Positions 34,301-45,427 of a stretch of 64,000 nucleotides of DNA are shown here, one piece after another. Source of the DNA: Saccharospirillum alexandrii. GTDB taxonomy: Bacteria; Pseudomonadota; Gammaproteobacteria; Pseudomonadales; Natronospirillaceae. The stretch covers positions 798,749 to 862,748 of the forward strand of contig NZ_RCIP01000001.1 of NCBI RefSeq assembly GCF_004000275.1. The letters are read 5' to 3'. The position numbers and the translations under genes were made by a program. Numbering within the stretch: the stretch's first letter is position 1; each line of letters opens with the position of its first letter. Under the pieces are notes generated by a model. The model searched no databases, had not been told where the DNA came from, and saw nothing but the letters and a program-made list of their open reading frames with translations.

Positions 34301-35788
34301 TTAGCCGATGGCAGCCAACTCTTTTTCCAGGCTCTTGAGCTTTTTCTTGCCGAGGCCACCCAGAATCTCAATGGCGTGGCGCAGACGGCCCCGGGTCATG
34401 TCCGGGCCAAGAATGTTCATGGCGTCCAGTACCGAAACCGAGGCGGCGGAGCCGGTGATGGCGATGAACAGCGGCGCCATAACATCGCGCATTTTCAGCT
34501 CCAGGTGATCGGCCACGGCTTTAACATCGGCCATGATGTTGTCCTTGCCCCAGTGTCGTTCGGCCTCCAGCTTCCACAGAATCAACTGCAGGGTTTTCTT
34601 CAGAGTGTCTTCATCCAGTTTTACCGATTCGAAGCTGGCTGGCGTGAGCGTTGGCATGCCCTGGAAGAAGAACTGGGCCAAGGGTGCAACATCGCTCAGC
34701 CGTTCGATACGTTGCTGCACCAGCGGCATAAAACGGCTGACGTAGTCGGCATTGAACTTCCAGTCGAGCAGACGCTGCAGCAGTTGCTCTGGGGTCAGGT
34801 CTTCACGCAGGTAACGACCGTTCAGCCAGTCGAGTTTTTCCGGGTCGAACACAGGGCCGCCGAGTGAAATACGTTTTACGTCGAAGTTAGCGATCATGTC
34901 GTCGAGCGTGAACTTCTCTTCGCCGTTGGGCATGGTCCAGCCCATCATGCCGAGAAAGTTGATCAGCGCTTCCGGCAAAATGCCCAGGCTGTGGTAATAA
35001 TCGATCGACGTCGGGTTCTTGCGCTTGCTCAGCTTGGACTTGTCAGCATTGCGCAACAGCGGCAAATGGCAGAACACCGGGGGTTCCCAGCCGAAGTACT
35101 GATACAGCAGAATCTGTTTCGGGGTTGAAGAGATCCACTCCTCGCCGCGCAGCACGTGACTGATTTCCATCAAATGGTCATCGACCACGCAGGCCAGGTG
35201 ATAGGTGGGCATGCCATCCGATTTCAGCAGCACCTGCATGTCGATTTGCGACCATTCGATCTCGATCGGGTCGCGCAGCAAGTCGGCCACTTCACAGTGA
35301 CCGGTTTCGGGAACCTTCATGCGCACAACCGAAGCGTCACCGGCATCCAGCCGCGATTTAACCTCGTCAGCGCTGAGCGCCAGGCAGTGACCGTCATAGC
35401 CCGACTGGCCCGTCTCTTGTTGTTGCTTGCGCATCTCATCCAGGCGTTCAGCGGTGCAGAAGCAATGGAAGGCATGGCCCTCGTCGAGCAGCGTCTGAGC
35501 GTGGTCCTGATAAATCGCTTTGCGATCACTTTGCCGGTAGGGGCCGTGCGGGCCGCCGCAGTCGGGGCCTTCATCCCAGCTCAGGCCGAGCCAGTTCAGC
35601 GAATTGAGAATCGCGGCTTCGGACTCTGGCGTTGAACGCACCTGGTCGGTGTCTTCGATGCGTAGAATGAATTCACCGCCCTGGCTCTTGGCGAAGGCAC
35701 GGTTGAACAGCGCGATGTAGGCGGTGCCAACGTGCGGGTCGCCGGTGGGCGACGGAGCGATACGGGTGCGAATCTTAGTCATAGCCAT
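34301..35788 (-). CDS. gltX: glutamate--tRNA ligase
   Basis: GltX is a class I aminoacyl-tRNA synthetase that charges tRNA-Glu with glutamate in the cytoplasm. The HIGH-type motif appears as [12 protein letters not shown] near the N terminus and the KMSKS-type motif as KLSKRKNP, both as in the Pseudomonas enzyme, which it resembles throughout. The start at 35788 (ATG, with AAGAGA before it) gives 495 residues; an ATG two codons later is equally possible. Divergent from the DUF2339 gene. Confidence 0.97.
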   Translation of the reverse strand: MAMTKIRTRIAPSPTGDPHVGTAYIALFNRAFAKSQGGEFILRIEDTDQVRSTPESEAAILNSLNWLGLSWDEGPDCGGPHGPYRQSDRKAIYQDHAQTLLDEGHAFHCFCTAERLDEMRKQQQETGQSGYDGHCLALSADEVKSRLDAGDASVVRMKVPETGHCEVADLLRDPIEIEWSQIDMQVLLKSDGMPTYHLACVVDDHLMEISHVLRGEEWISSTPKQILLYQYFGWEPPVFCHLPLLRNADKSKLSKRKNPTSIDYYHSLGILPEALINFLGMMGWTMPNGEEKFTLDDMIANFDVKRISLGGPVFDPEKLDWLNGRYLREDLTPEQLLQRLLDWKFNADYVSRFMPLVQQRIERLSDVAPLAQFFFQGMPTLTPASFESVKLDEDTLKKTLQLILWKLEAERHWGKDNIMADVKAVADHLELKMRDVMAPLFIAITGSAASVSVLDAMNILGPDMTRGRLRHAIEILGGLGKKKLKSLEKELAAIG

Positions 35789-35944
35789 AGTGTCTCTTAT
35801 GCCGTGAGAAAAGGCGGCAGTATACCGGTTCCGGTCTGCCGTAACCAAGGGCCTCGGCAAGGCGTGGCGATGAGTCGCCTTCCGCTGAGTCACCCCAATG
35901 TTATAGGATGCGCCTTTGTACCGATCCAAAGGGAAACGTCGGTT

Positions 35945-38629
35945 ATGGTTTTATGGGTGTTAATGATCGCCGGGCTGGTCTACCTGCTGGTTCGGATTCG
36001 CCGGTTGGAAAAGACCGTCAGGGCATTGGAACAGCGGCTCGAAGCCGGGCCGTCAGCTGAAGCAATAGCGCCAGCGGCTGACGATCAGGCGTGGTCACAA
36101 ACACCGCAATCACCAGCGACGGTTGCAGACACTGACGGGCAGACTCCGGTTGCGGCGCCTGCCGTTTCAGCAAGCGAATCTCGCCCGGCATCGCCGGAGC
36201 CCGCCACCACCCTGAATGAGCCCGATGTGGCGCAAAACCCCTGGCAACCGAATCCTCCTCAGCCAAGCACGCGTGCGCCCACTTTTCTGGATAAGGCCTT
36301 TGATCGGGTGAAACGTTACTTCACCGAAGGCAATCTGATTGTTCGGGTGGGCGTGATCGTGCTGTTCTTTGGTGTCGCTTTTCTATTGCGTTATGCCAAC
36401 GCCCAGGGCGTTCTGCCGGTTGAGCTTAAGGTGTTTTTTGTGGCTGCGCTCGGGCTGGTGTTGCTGGGGCTCGGCTGGTGGCTGCGCCGCTCCCGGGGCG
36501 TTTATGCGCTGGTCCTTCAGGGCGGGGGCGTCGGCATTCTCTATATTACCGCCTTCACGGCCTTGCGCCTGTTTCAATTGGTGCCGGCCAGTGTCGGTTT
36601 TGCCCTCTTGCTGGTTATGGTCGTGGTGTCTGCTGCGCTGGCGGTGCTGCAAAATGCGCCGGCCCTGGCCATTATGGCGGTGACCGGCGGCTTTCTCGCA
36701 CCCGTGCTGGCTTCGACCGGGGAAGGCAGCCACATCGCCCTGTTCAGTTACTACGCCGTATTGAACGCTGGCATCCTGGGTATGGCCTGGTTCAAAGCCT
36801 GGCGCGTGCTTAACCTGATCGGCTTTCTGTTTACCTTTGTGATTGGCACCCTCTGGGGCACGCTGCGCTACAGCCCGGAACTGTTACCCGGTGCCCAGGC
36901 GTTTCTGATTCTCTTTTTCCTGTTCTATGTTCTGATTGCGCTGCTGTTTGCCAGCCGCCAGCCACCCAGGCTTAAAGGCTATGTCGACGGGACTCTGGTG
37001 TTTGGTGTGCCCGTCGTCGGGTTCGCTTTGCAAGCAGGGCTGGTCCACACCTTTGAGTATGGTCTGGCCATGTCAGCGCTGTTGCTGGGTGTTTTTTATG
37101 CAACGCTTACGTTGGCGTGCCGCCGCTTCGGGGGAGCCGCCTATCGGTTACTGAGCGAAGCCTACCTGGCGCTGGCGCTGGTGTTCGCCTCTTTGTCCAT
37201 TCCCTTCGCATTAGATGGTGAGTGGGTAGCGACAGCCTGGGCGCTTGAAGGCGCTGCCGTGCTCTGGATCAGTCTGCGTCAGAACCGTACCCTGGGCGCC
37301 TTGTTTGCCATCGCCCTGCAACTTGGCGCGGGTGCGCTGTTTTTCCCTGAGGCCTTAAACCGGCATTCCGACTGGATGGTACTCAATGCCGTCTTTATTG
37401 GCGGGCTGTTTGTCGCCGTCGCTGGCCTGTTCAGCAGTTACCTGTTGCTCCGGTCACAGACACCGAAACTACCGCTGCCGACACCCTTTCTCACCATACC
37501 GCTGCTGGTCTGGGGGTTGCTCTGGTGGTTTGGCAACGGCCTGGTGGAGATTCTCTATTTCGTAAACCCCGACGTTCAGTGGGTAACGGTGCTCTGTTTC
37601 GTCGCACTCTCAGCCGCTGCACTCGGCTGGCTGGAATGGAAGCTGGACTGGTCAGCGTTGCGCTTCACCCCGCTCGGTCTGCTCACCGCAATGGCACTGG
37701 CCGCTGCCCCTGCGCTGTTTATCCTGAATCATCCAATGGATGAGTACGGCGCCCTCGGCTGGCTGTTGTTGTTCAGCGCCTTCTATGGGTTGCTGTGGCT
37801 GCGAGACCGCCGCGAGCCAGCCTGGCCCCGGCTGCTGACAGGCCTGCATTCAATGGGCGCATTGCTGCTGGTGTTACTGCTCGGGGTTGAGCTGGTCTGG
37901 TGGGTGGCGCACGTTGCCGGCCCGGAGTCGGACTGGCCGATCGTTGCACAGGTCTTGCTTGTGGTGCCCTTCTACTGGCTGGTGTTACGCGGCGGTATCT
38001 GGCCAGTGACCTTACACCAGACAACCTATACTGATTGGGTGGGCACTCCGCTCTTGCTGTTTCTGGTGAACTGGACGGCGTTCATCAGCACGACGAGCAG
38101 TGGCTCCTTTGGCGCCCTGCCCTATGTGCCGCTGCTGAACCCGCTGGACCTGACCCAGCTACTGGTTCTGTTTACCGGCTATGCGGGCTGGAGAGCGCTG
38201 TGCGGCGGTGCAAACCGAACAATAACACTGCACCAGGGCTGGGTAGTACTGTCTGCCCTGGCCTTCCTCTGGCTAAACGCCGTGTTGATCCGAACCTTGC
38301 ACCACTGGACCGGGCTGGCTTGGGACATGGACACCATTCTGGCCTCCAGCCTGGCACAGGCGGCGGTTTCGGTGTTCTGGACGTTATCTGGCCTGGCGGT
38401 CATGGTACTGGCGACCCGACGGGGGTGGCGACCGGTCTGGATGGCCGCGGCCGCCTTGCTGGGTATTGTTGTGGCCAAGCTGTTCCTGGTCGATATGGGC
38501 GATGCCAACACGCTGGAAGGCATCATCGCCTTTATTGTCGTCGGGCTGCTTCTACTGGTCGTCGGGTATGTCTCACCCCTGCCCCCTAAAGCCCGAATTG
38601 ATGTCGGGAACACACCGGATCAGGTGTAA
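35945..38629 (+). CDS. DUF2339 multi-pass membrane protein
   Basis: An 894-residue inner-membrane protein with a short N-terminal helix, a coiled-coil and Pro/Ala-rich soluble linker (about 20-115), then more than twenty hydrophobic helices to the end. The overall plan and the [20 protein letters not shown] block after the linker are typical of DUF2339 proteins. Their function is not established. The coding region between 35732 and 35944 on this frame overlaps gltX and is not part of the gene. It ends 117 bases before the convergent GAPDH gene. Confidence 0.85.
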   Translation: MVLWVLMIAGLVYLLVRIRRLEKTVRALEQRLEAGPSAEAIAPAADDQAWSQTPQSPATVADTDGQTPVAAPAVSASESRPASPEPATTLNEPDVAQNPWQPNPPQPSTRAPTFLDKAFDRVKRYFTEGNLIVRVGVIVLFFGVAFLLRYANAQGVLPVELKVFFVAALGLVLLGLGWWLRRSRGVYALVLQGGGVGILYITAFTALRLFQLVPASVGFALLLVMVVVSAALAVLQNAPALAIMAVTGGFLAPVLASTGEGSHIALFSYYAVLNAGILGMAWFKAWRVLNLIGFLFTFVIGTLWGTLRYSPELLPGAQAFLILFFLFYVLIALLFASRQPPRLKGYVDGTLVFGVPVVGFALQAGLVHTFEYGLAMSALLLGVFYATLTLACRRFGGAAYRLLSEAYLALALVFASLSIPFALDGEWVATAWALEGAAVLWISLRQNRTLGALFAIALQLGAGALFFPEALNRHSDWMVLNAVFIGGLFVAVAGLFSSYLLLRSQTPKLPLPTPFLTIPLLVWGLLWWFGNGLVEILYFVNPDVQWVTVLCFVALSAAALGWLEWKLDWSALRFTPLGLLTAMALAAAPALFILNHPMDEYGALGWLLLFSAFYGLLWLRDRREPAWPRLLTGLHSMGALLLVLLLGVELVWWVAHVAGPESDWPIVAQVLLVVPFYWLVLRGGIWPVTLHQTTYTDWVGTPLLLFLVNWTAFISTTSSGSFGALPYVPLLNPLDLTQLLVLFTGYAGWRALCGGANRTITLHQGWVVLSALAFLWLNAVLIRTLHHWTGLAWDMDTILASSLAQAAVSVFWTLSGLAVMVLATRRGWRPVWMAAAALLGIVVAKLFLVDMGDANTLEGIIAFIVVGLLLLVVGYVSPLPPKARIDVGNTPDQV

Positions 38630-38651
38630 CCGCCAACCTGGCCAGTGCCAT

Positions 38652-38677
38652 AAAAAAACCCTGCCAGAGGCAGGGTT
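38652..38677 (-). terminator. terminator of the GAPDH gene
   Basis: AACCCTGCC / GGCAGGGTT with a 3-base loop, followed on the minus strand by a run of U. It lies about 70 bases after the GAPDH stop and also in the convergent gap to DUF2339. Confidence 0.85.
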
Positions 38678-38745
38678 GATAACCCGGTCGGGGCAGTCGA
38701 CCGGGTTCAGACCACCAGCGAAGCCTTCCAGGCTCCGGCCGTTGA

Positions 38746-40206
38746 CTAAACCGTTTTCGGGTATATCTGATAATGAATGCCGGCCATGTCATGAATGGTG
38801 CGCACAACCTGAGCACTATAGCCCGCTTCGTTGTCGTACCAGACGTACACCACGGCGCGCTTGCCGGTCACAATGGTGGCACCACTGTCGACGATGCCGG
38901 TTTTGCGATTACCGACAAAATCCGAAGACACCGCTTCGGGTGAGTTGGTGTAATCGATCTGCTTGTTCAAATCGGAATACAGGGCCACGTGACGCAGGTA
39001 ATCGTTCAGGTCGTCACGCGTGGTTTCCCGCTCCAGGTTCAAATTCAAAATCGCCATCGACACGTTCGGTGTCGGTACCCGAATCGCATTGCCAGTCAGC
39101 TTGCCTTCGAGCACAGGCAGAGCCTTGGCAACGGCTTTGGCGGCACCGGTTTCGGTCAGTACCATGTTCAGCGCCGCACTGCGGCCTCGGCGCTCACCCT
39201 TGTGAAAGTTGTCGATCAGATTTTGGTCGTTGGTGTAGCTGTGAACCGTTTCGACATGGCCGTTTTCGATGCCAAATTCATCGTTCAGCGCTTTCAGCAC
39301 GGGCGTGATGGCGTTAGTGGTACAGGAGGCAGCCGATACAATGGTATCGGCGTCGGTCAGCGAGGTGTCATTGATGCCGTGAACGATGTTCTTGATGTCG
39401 CCTTTACCCGGCGCGGTCAGCAATACGCGGCTCGCGCCCGGGCAGTTCAGGTGCTGGCCGAGGCCATCGCGGTCACGCCACATGCCGGTATTGTCGACGA
39501 CAATCGCATCGCGAATGCCGTATTGGGTGTAATCGACGTCGGCCGGTGTTTTGGCGTAGATGACCTGAATGGCGGTGCCGTTAACCACCAGCGAATCATG
39601 TTCGGCATCGACCGTGATGGTGCCTTCAAAACTGCCGTGCACGGAATCGCGACGCAGCAGGCTGGCACGCTTGACCAGATCATCATCGGTGCCGCCCGGA
39701 CGAACCACAATGGCTCTCAGTCGCAGCGGTGACCCCCCGGCTTTTTCGATCAGAATGCGGGCCAGCAGGCGTCCGATCCGGCCGAAGCCGTAGAGCACGA
39801 CATCCTTGGCCGGTGTCTGGTAGCGTGCGTTGGCATCGTACCCGTTTTTCAGGTCGGCCAGTTCGTCTTCCAGAAAATGACGCAGCGGTGTGCCCATGGC
39901 CTGGGACTTGTGCTTCAGTGCCAGCTTACCAATATCGATGTGCGCCGGTGCCAGGTTCATTTCGTCAATGATTTCCAGCACGCCCAGTGTTTCGTTGACC
40001 GATAATTCGTGGCCTTCCACCTGACGCACGAAACGATGGCTTTTCAGCAGTTGTATCACGGACTGGTTGATAATCTGACGGCCATAAATAGACGTAATCA
40101 CGTTGTTCTTGCGATACAGACGCCCGATGATCGGGATCATGGCTTCGGCCAGGGCTTCCTTTTCCTGCCAGCGCAGCAGGGTCTGATCTATGGCAGCTTG
40201 ATTCAC
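38746..40206 (-). CDS. gap: glyceraldehyde-3-phosphate dehydrogenase, long form
   Basis: A 486-residue NAD(P)-dependent dehydrogenase that oxidises and phosphorylates glyceraldehyde-3-phosphate. The Rossmann motif GFGRIGR is at about 140-146 and the catalytic cysteine in SAASCTTNA at about 295, with HSYTNDQN after it. About 130 residues before the Rossmann fold are absent from the classical 330-residue enzyme; this extension is known from a Pseudomonas-type paralogue. The start is taken as a GTG at 40206 with AGAGG before it; a longer frame to 40254 has no good site. No other glycolysis gene is nearby. Confidence 0.93.
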   Translation of the reverse strand: MNQAAIDQTLLRWQEKEALAEAMIPIIGRLYRKNNVITSIYGRQIINQSVIQLLKSHRFVRQVEGHELSVNETLGVLEIIDEMNLAPAHIDIGKLALKHKSQAMGTPLRHFLEDELADLKNGYDANARYQTPAKDVVLYGFGRIGRLLARILIEKAGGSPLRLRAIVVRPGGTDDDLVKRASLLRRDSVHGSFEGTITVDAEHDSLVVNGTAIQVIYAKTPADVDYTQYGIRDAIVVDNTGMWRDRDGLGQHLNCPGASRVLLTAPGKGDIKNIVHGINDTSLTDADTIVSAASCTTNAITPVLKALNDEFGIENGHVETVHSYTNDQNLIDNFHKGERRGRSAALNMVLTETGAAKAVAKALPVLEGKLTGNAIRVPTPNVSMAILNLNLERETTRDDLNDYLRHVALYSDLNKQIDYTNSPEAVSSDFVGNRKTGIVDSGATIVTGKRAVVYVWYDNEAGYSAQVVRTIHDMAGIHYQIYPKTV

Positions 40207-40394
40207 ACTCAGTCCTCTTTCCAGGTGATTGGGTCGTTGAGTTCGGACAACCATCCAGGGCTGACTCGAACAGTCGGTAGTTTGTAATCCCGATATAATC
40301 CGGGTTAAAGAAGATTCTAGTGAAGGGGCTTCGCTGTTTCGAGGATCTTTGTCAGAAATAAATTGTCAATATAGTGAGCCCGTTGCGATCACCT

Positions 40395-40428
40395 GGCCAC
40401 TTTGAAAGTTTATTACCACAAAGTGACC
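40395..40428. promoter_or_regulatory. inverted repeat in the gap-degV intergenic region
   Basis: GGCCACTTTG and CAAAGTGACC (9 of 10 complementary, 14-base spacing) lie in the 552-base region 40207-40758 between the divergent GAPDH and DegV genes. It may be an operator or a short RNA hairpin. A CCCGATATAATCCGGG semi-palindrome at about 40289-40305 is the only other marked feature near the GAPDH start. Confidence 0.3.
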
Positions 40429-40687
40429 GTTAATGTGCATCGACAGCGAACCCCAAATCATCTGGTTGGCTGGCATAACGGCGCAAAAAGGGTCGATACG
40501 CCCGCAACTACCCCATCGCCAACATCCGGCCTTGCGCAACCAGGCAATTTTTCGCAAGGACCATTTGAAAGAGAGTTACGGAATTTTAGTACCAGCGGGC
40601 AAGGATAATTATTTCCTGAAAACGCCCAATTTTTTTGCACGACGATCAGCCTGCCGTTGCTTAATCGTTTAGATCGATGCGCCAGCT

Positions 40688-40716
40688 TTGTATCAGGGTG
40701 ACAATGGCACTATAGT
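40688..40716 (+). promoter_or_regulatory. probable promoter of the degV gene
   Basis: TTGTAT, 17 bases, TATAGT. The -10 lies 42 bases before the DegV start codon, which has CGGAG about 11 bases upstream. Confidence 0.5.
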
Positions 40717-40758
40717 GCGTATAGGAAATGTCAGTATGTATACGGAGATAATTTTTTA

Positions 40759-41682
40759 ATGAGCACCACCCTCTTTGTCGATTCCGCCTGCGATTTACCC
40801 CAGTCGTTTCTCAACAAATACGACATAAAAGTGCTGCCGGCGACCATTCTGTACGATGGCCATTCAATGCCCGACTACCGCAATACCGAGAAAACCATCG
40901 CGCTGTATGAGAGCGGTGTCCTTGATAAAGGCCATGAAAGCGACACAGCACCCACGTCAGCCCAAACCATTCAGAACCTGGTTGAAAAAGCCATTAAACA
41001 GGGTCATCAGGAAATTCTGATTCAGACCGTCAGCCGCACTCGGAGCCCGACGTTCGAACACGCGACCGAAGCCGCCAACCGGGCTCAGAAGACCGCGGCC
41101 AAGAAACAGACATCGGTTTCCATTCGCGTGCAAGACAGCCGCACAGTGTTTGCCGGCCAGGGTGTACTAGCGGCTCATACGGTTGCGCTTCTGCGCAAGG
41201 GCGTCAACGGGACGGCATTGCGGCGCAAGGTCGACCGCCTCAGCTCGCGGGTACATGCCTACCAGGTGCCGGCCGATGTGTTTTACCTGCGGGAACGGGC
41301 GCGTCGCAAAGGCGACAACAGCATTTCCTGGCTTGGGGCCATCGTGGGCCGCACGCTCAACATCGCTCCCATCGTGCTGGCTCTGGACGACAAGACCTTC
41401 CCAATCAAAAAAATTCGCGGTCACGATCTGGCAATCAAAACCCTGCTCGAACACACGACCGAGAAAATTCAGCACGGTTTGCTGTCGCCTTTTGTCTGCG
41501 TCAGCTACGCCGGACACCTCGACGACATCACCGCCCTGCCCGAGTTCCAGCGCCTGCAGGCCGTCGCGAAAGAGCACAAGAACCACGTTATCGTAACGCC
41601 CATGTCCCTGTCTGGCGGAGTCAACCTGGGTCCACGTACCCTATCGGTTGCCTTTGCCTGCGAGCATTACAGCTGGCATTGA
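40759..41682 (+). CDS. DegV family protein
   Basis: A 307-residue two-domain protein of the DegV fold. It opens with the typical LFVDSACDLP, has QTVSRTRSPTFEHA where the family binds the fatty-acid carboxylate, and a C-terminal half with KIRGHDLAIKTL. DegV proteins bind a fatty acid in a deep tunnel; in some bacteria they serve as fatty acid carriers for FakA-type kinases, but no fakA is seen here. Single gene with its own promoter. Confidence 0.85.
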   Translation: MSTTLFVDSACDLPQSFLNKYDIKVLPATILYDGHSMPDYRNTEKTIALYESGVLDKGHESDTAPTSAQTIQNLVEKAIKQGHQEILIQTVSRTRSPTFEHATEAANRAQKTAAKKQTSVSIRVQDSRTVFAGQGVLAAHTVALLRKGVNGTALRRKVDRLSSRVHAYQVPADVFYLRERARRKGDNSISWLGAIVGRTLNIAPIVLALDDKTFPIKKIRGHDLAIKTLLEHTTEKIQHGLLSPFVCVSYAGHLDDITALPEFQRLQAVAKEHKNHVIVTPMSLSGGVNLGPRTLSVAFACEHYSWH

Positions 41683-41754
41683 ACCAGCACTATCGATATG
41701 ACTTGGGAATTCCCAAAATACGAGCGACGGTTGCCGGTGATGCCTCGGCACACA

Positions 41755-43356
41755 TTAAGCGCGGCGAACCCGGTTTCGTCCGTCGTGTTTGGCCTGGTAC
41801 AGAGCCTGGTCGGCCGCCTGACTCAGTTCAGACGCATCCATTCCTTCCCGATAGGCCGCAACCCCGCCACTGAAGGTCGTTTTCAGTGGCGTGCCGCCGG
41901 CTTCGTGGTCAATGCGGGCAAAGCCAGCACAGACCTCATTGAGCAACCGTTCTGCATCGTCCAGAGGCGTATTTGGCAATACCAGGGCAAACTCCTCTCC
42001 GCCGTATCGCCCGACGCTGTCGGTTGCCCGGAATCGCTGGCGCAAATACAGGGCCAGCGACCGGATAATCCGGTCACCCACCGGGTGTCCGTAATTGTCG
42101 TTAACGGCCTTGAAGTGATCGATATCGATCATCGCAAAACACAAGGGTTGCTGTTTCTGCTGCGTTTCGGTGATGCCCTGTTTGAGCGCATCAAGAATGG
42201 TGTTGTGATCCAGCAGGCCGGTCAGGCTATCGCGTATCATCTGGTCTTTCAGGCTGCGATGGCGAATGCAGCGATGCCTTACGGTAGCAATCAGCACATC
42301 GCTGGCCACTGGCTTGGTCAGAAAATCATCCCCCCCCTGGTCCATGGCATCCATTTGTTTGCCGACATCCTGCTCAGCCGAGAGATACAGAATTGGCAGC
42401 GTATTGTAGACCTGCTGCTGGCGAATGATGCGGGCCACCTCAATACCGGTACAGCCTGGCATGTACATGTCCATCAGTACCGCGTCGGGTTTGAACGCCT
42501 GCAACGCCTCCAGAACCGTCATTGGGTCGTTCACCGCCCGGGTAATCATGCCAGCCTGATTCAGTGTGCGTTCGGTATAGAGGCTCTGTGAGCGGGAATC
42601 ATCCACCACCAGCACCCGGTAGGGGCGCTCTGCGCGAAAGTTGTAGACCTTGCTGAGCCCCTGAACCAGCAAACCGATGTCGAGTGTACCTTCCTGAAAA
42701 TAGACCGCGTTGGCTCGGGTGGCTTCCAGCCGCATTGTGATGTTCGGTTCGCTGGCCGACTGAAAGAAGACCGGTATGGGTGTGCTCAACATATTCTGTG
42801 CAGCCCGCGCGGCCTGAATGCCGTCGCCGGCAAATTCGGTTCCCATGATCAGAGCAGCGGGCAAGCGATGGTGCATCACGTGATCGAGGGCTTCGTCGTC
42901 GTCGATGGCCTGGGCCGGGATCCCGAAGAACTGCAGCTGCTCACACAACGCCAGTGCCAGCGTCTGGTCTGCGAAACAGACATACACCGGTTTGCGACCG
43001 CCCAGCGACTGACGACCGTCGTCGCTGTCACTGCGGCGGGCACTGTGCTCAATGAGTAAATGAACATGGTCACTCAGCGCCTGCAGCCGTTCGCTGTTAG
43101 GCGGTTTGTTGGGCTGGGTATCGGCCAGGCAGGCAATCAGTTGCGCGGCGGTTTGCTCCAGGCCGTCAAGCTCATAGCGCGAGGCCAGCGTATTCAGTTT
43201 GGTGCAATGCTGCACAAATTCCTGATGCCAGTCGGGGTTCCACAGCACATCGTCCAGCGATTGCCAGGTTTGAATAACCAGCCGGGCCTGGTCCATGACC
43301 CGGCGCCCGAAGTGGCGTTTAATCTCAGCGAGTTTTTCTGCTTTTTTGTCGGCCAT
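41755..43356 (-). CDS. diguanylate cyclase with two receiver-like domains
   Basis: The 533-residue protein has an N-terminal helical region (1-100) that could be an HPt-like domain, a degenerate receiver-like part (about 120-235), a true receiver domain (about 245-360) with VLVVDDS and the phosphoacceptor Asp in AVLMDMYMPG, and a C-terminal GGEEF domain (about 370-530) with the intact active-site GGEEF near residue 450. It is expected to make cyclic di-GMP when phosphorylated. No histidine kinase is adjacent, so the partner is elsewhere. I do not see a clear RxxD inhibitory site before GGEEF. Confidence 0.9.
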   Translation of the reverse strand: MADKKAEKLAEIKRHFGRRVMDQARLVIQTWQSLDDVLWNPDWHQEFVQHCTKLNTLASRYELDGLEQTAAQLIACLADTQPNKPPNSERLQALSDHVHLLIEHSARRSDSDDGRQSLGGRKPVYVCFADQTLALALCEQLQFFGIPAQAIDDDEALDHVMHHRLPAALIMGTEFAGDGIQAARAAQNMLSTPIPVFFQSASEPNITMRLEATRANAVYFQEGTLDIGLLVQGLSKVYNFRAERPYRVLVVDDSRSQSLYTERTLNQAGMITRAVNDPMTVLEALQAFKPDAVLMDMYMPGCTGIEVARIIRQQQVYNTLPILYLSAEQDVGKQMDAMDQGGDDFLTKPVASDVLIATVRHRCIRHRSLKDQMIRDSLTGLLDHNTILDALKQGITETQQKQQPLCFAMIDIDHFKAVNDNYGHPVGDRIIRSLALYLRQRFRATDSVGRYGGEEFALVLPNTPLDDAERLLNEVCAGFARIDHEAGGTPLKTTFSGGVAAYREGMDASELSQAADQALYQAKHDGRNRVRRA

Positions 43357-43444
43357 TTAAGATTCAACGTTGTGAAATCGATACGGGAGTGACGTGATCA
43401 TCCACCTGGAATCCGTTCAGATCCAGGCCCGTGGAAGGCCCCAA

Positions 43445-45427
43445 TTACTTCAGGCAGGCCTCAACTCGCTGTTTGAGGTCCCGGCGCCGTGACGCGTCGA
43501 GCATTGCCTGAGGATCATAGGCCAAAGTATCTATCAGTTGTGCCAATCGTGCCAGCGCTTCACGCTGACCCGGGTGTTCGTAGGCCAGTCGAGTCATAAA
43601 ATCGCTGACGGTCTCGCCCGTGTGGCGGTTACCGTACTGGCGTTCAACCCGGCGCAAACTGGCCCAGGGCTCCGGCTGACGCCGGGGTAACTGCAGCAAC
43701 CCGGTAAACCAGGCCATCAGCAGCCCCAGAACCCCCAGAAAGACAGCCATGGACGCCGCCGCATGCCAGGGGTTAATGCGCCCGAAGCGGGCTTCGAGCA
43801 AGCCCAGCGCATTACTCTGCTGATAATTCAGAATCGAGACCTGCCATTGATACTGAACAGAGTCCCACCAGAATCGCAGGTCGTTAAACGGCCCCAAATT
43901 TCGCCCAAATCGAGCCCCAAACGGCAAGTCGGACGGGTTGTCTTCACTAAGCCAGTCATCGAGGTTCAGATCTATACGCCCGGGGGCTACCGCCGCGGTC
44001 GGGTCTACCCGCTGCCACTGGCCATTCAGCCAAAGCTCCACCCAGGCATGAGCTTCCATTTGCCGAACCTGAATAAAATCACCGCTCTGGTTGTAAGTTC
44101 CACCCAGATATCCGCCCACCAATCGCGACGGTATGCCAGCCACTCGGGCCAGATAAGCGACGGCACTGGCATAGTGCGAACAGAAACCCAGCCGACCGTC
44201 AAACCAGAAATCACTCAGACTGTCGGCCGACAGATACTGCGGCGGCTGCAGAGTATATCGAAACGGTTCAGTGCGAATGTGGTTCAAAATAGCATCGATA
44301 TAGGCTGCATCAGACCCTGCATTCTGGCGCAGCTCTAGCCCCCACTGCCGCAATGCCTCGTTACCCTGCTCCGGCAAACGCTGATACCACTGTAAAGCCG
44401 TTTCATTCGGCCAGGTAACCGACGCAGCCGACTGCGCCTCGTAGCGGTAAGTCTGGCTTAGGCTGTTGCGCCGGGCAGCCCGCCCATCGGGCAAGACGTA
44501 TGCTTCCTGCCCGCGTACCTGCGTTGGCCAATCCAGAAAATACAGCCAGTGTTGCTGGGTTGCCTCCAGCAGCACAGAATATTCAAACTGCTCTGCCCCA
44601 GGCTGCGCCAAGGGTAACTGACCTCGCGGCCACTGAAAGCGATTTCGATCACGAAACCGGGCACGCCAGACACGGCCATTAAATTCGCCCAGTGTCGTAC
44701 CCCGCCAATACCATTGCTGACGTGGTGGCGGATCGCCCTCGAACTGAACCCGGAACGCCGGTTCGGTGCTCTGCGCCAGCGAGGCCACGCTGCCCGGGTC
44801 AACTTCGTCTGACATGCCGGTCTGAGCGCCCCGCTCATCGTTGGGAATGGACCACAACGGCGGCAACCTCGGGAAAAAAAGAAAACCGGCAATCATGATG
44901 GGCACCGCGGCCACCATCAGTGCCAGGCTCAGTTTGGTTCCGCGTTTCCAACAAAATGTCTGATCTGCCGTCACCGCGTGCAGGGCGAGTGTATTGGCCA
45001 ATACCATCGCGATGGCGACTAACGCTCCAACCGGCGTGTAGTTATACAACAGAAAAATCCCGGTCAGAAAGTACCCGAGATAGGCCTGAAAGATGCCGTC
45101 GCGACGGCGCATGACTTCCAGTGACTTGAGTAAATACCCGAGTACACAAAGTGCGACTGCGCTGTCCAGATTATAGGCTCTGAGCCCACTCAACAGGAGC
45201 CCGCCAATACCGACCAGCATGGCCAGAACAATCAGGCTGCGCGGGGCCTTGCGCATGTCGCCGTGCGTCACGCGCCAGCGCCATATCAGCACCAGTACAA
45301 ACACCACACCCAGCCAGGGTGGCAAGTAGAACAGAAACGGCACCACCATCACGCCCTGTACCAGCAACAGCACCCACAATACCGGCAATGGCATTACACG
45401 ATGCATGATGGGCACGAACTGGGTCAT
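43445..45427 (-). CDS. tgpA: TgpA-type membrane transglutaminase-like protein
   Basis: A 660-residue inner-membrane protein: about seven helices in residues 10-190, a periplasmic transglutaminase core, one helix near 550 and a cytoplasmic tail. The catalytic triad is visible as Cys416 in GFCSHYA, His460 in EAHAWVE and Asp475 in VDPTA, as in TgpA of Pseudomonas aeruginosa, which is needed for viability and acts on cell-envelope amide bonds. It overlaps the DUF58 gene by four bases (ATGA) and forms the usual moxR-DUF58-tgpA operon. Confidence 0.93.
   Translation of the reverse strand: MTQFVPIMHRVMPLPVLWVLLLVQGVMVVPFLFYLPPWLGVVFVLVLIWRWRVTHGDMRKAPRSLIVLAMLVGIGGLLLSGLRAYNLDSAVALCVLGYLLKSLEVMRRRDGIFQAYLGYFLTGIFLLYNYTPVGALVAIAMVLANTLALHAVTADQTFCWKRGTKLSLALMVAAVPIMIAGFLFFPRLPPLWSIPNDERGAQTGMSDEVDPGSVASLAQSTEPAFRVQFEGDPPPRQQWYWRGTTLGEFNGRVWRARFRDRNRFQWPRGQLPLAQPGAEQFEYSVLLEATQQHWLYFLDWPTQVRGQEAYVLPDGRAARRNSLSQTYRYEAQSAASVTWPNETALQWYQRLPEQGNEALRQWGLELRQNAGSDAAYIDAILNHIRTEPFRYTLQPPQYLSADSLSDFWFDGRLGFCSHYASAVAYLARVAGIPSRLVGGYLGGTYNQSGDFIQVRQMEAHAWVELWLNGQWQRVDPTAAVAPGRIDLNLDDWLSEDNPSDLPFGARFGRNLGPFNDLRFWWDSVQYQWQVSILNYQQSNALGLLEARFGRINPWHAAASMAVFLGVLGLLMAWFTGLLQLPRRQPEPWASLRRVERQYGNRHTGETVSDFMTRLAYEHPGQREALARLAQLIDTLAYDPQAMLDASRRRDLKQRVEACLK

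Noticed and set aside
41703-41716. TTGGGAATTCCCAA palindrome between degV and the cyclase gene as terminator or operator
   Set aside because: It has no loop or U run and lies in a convergent gap, where an operator is not expected; 14-base palindromes can occur by chance.
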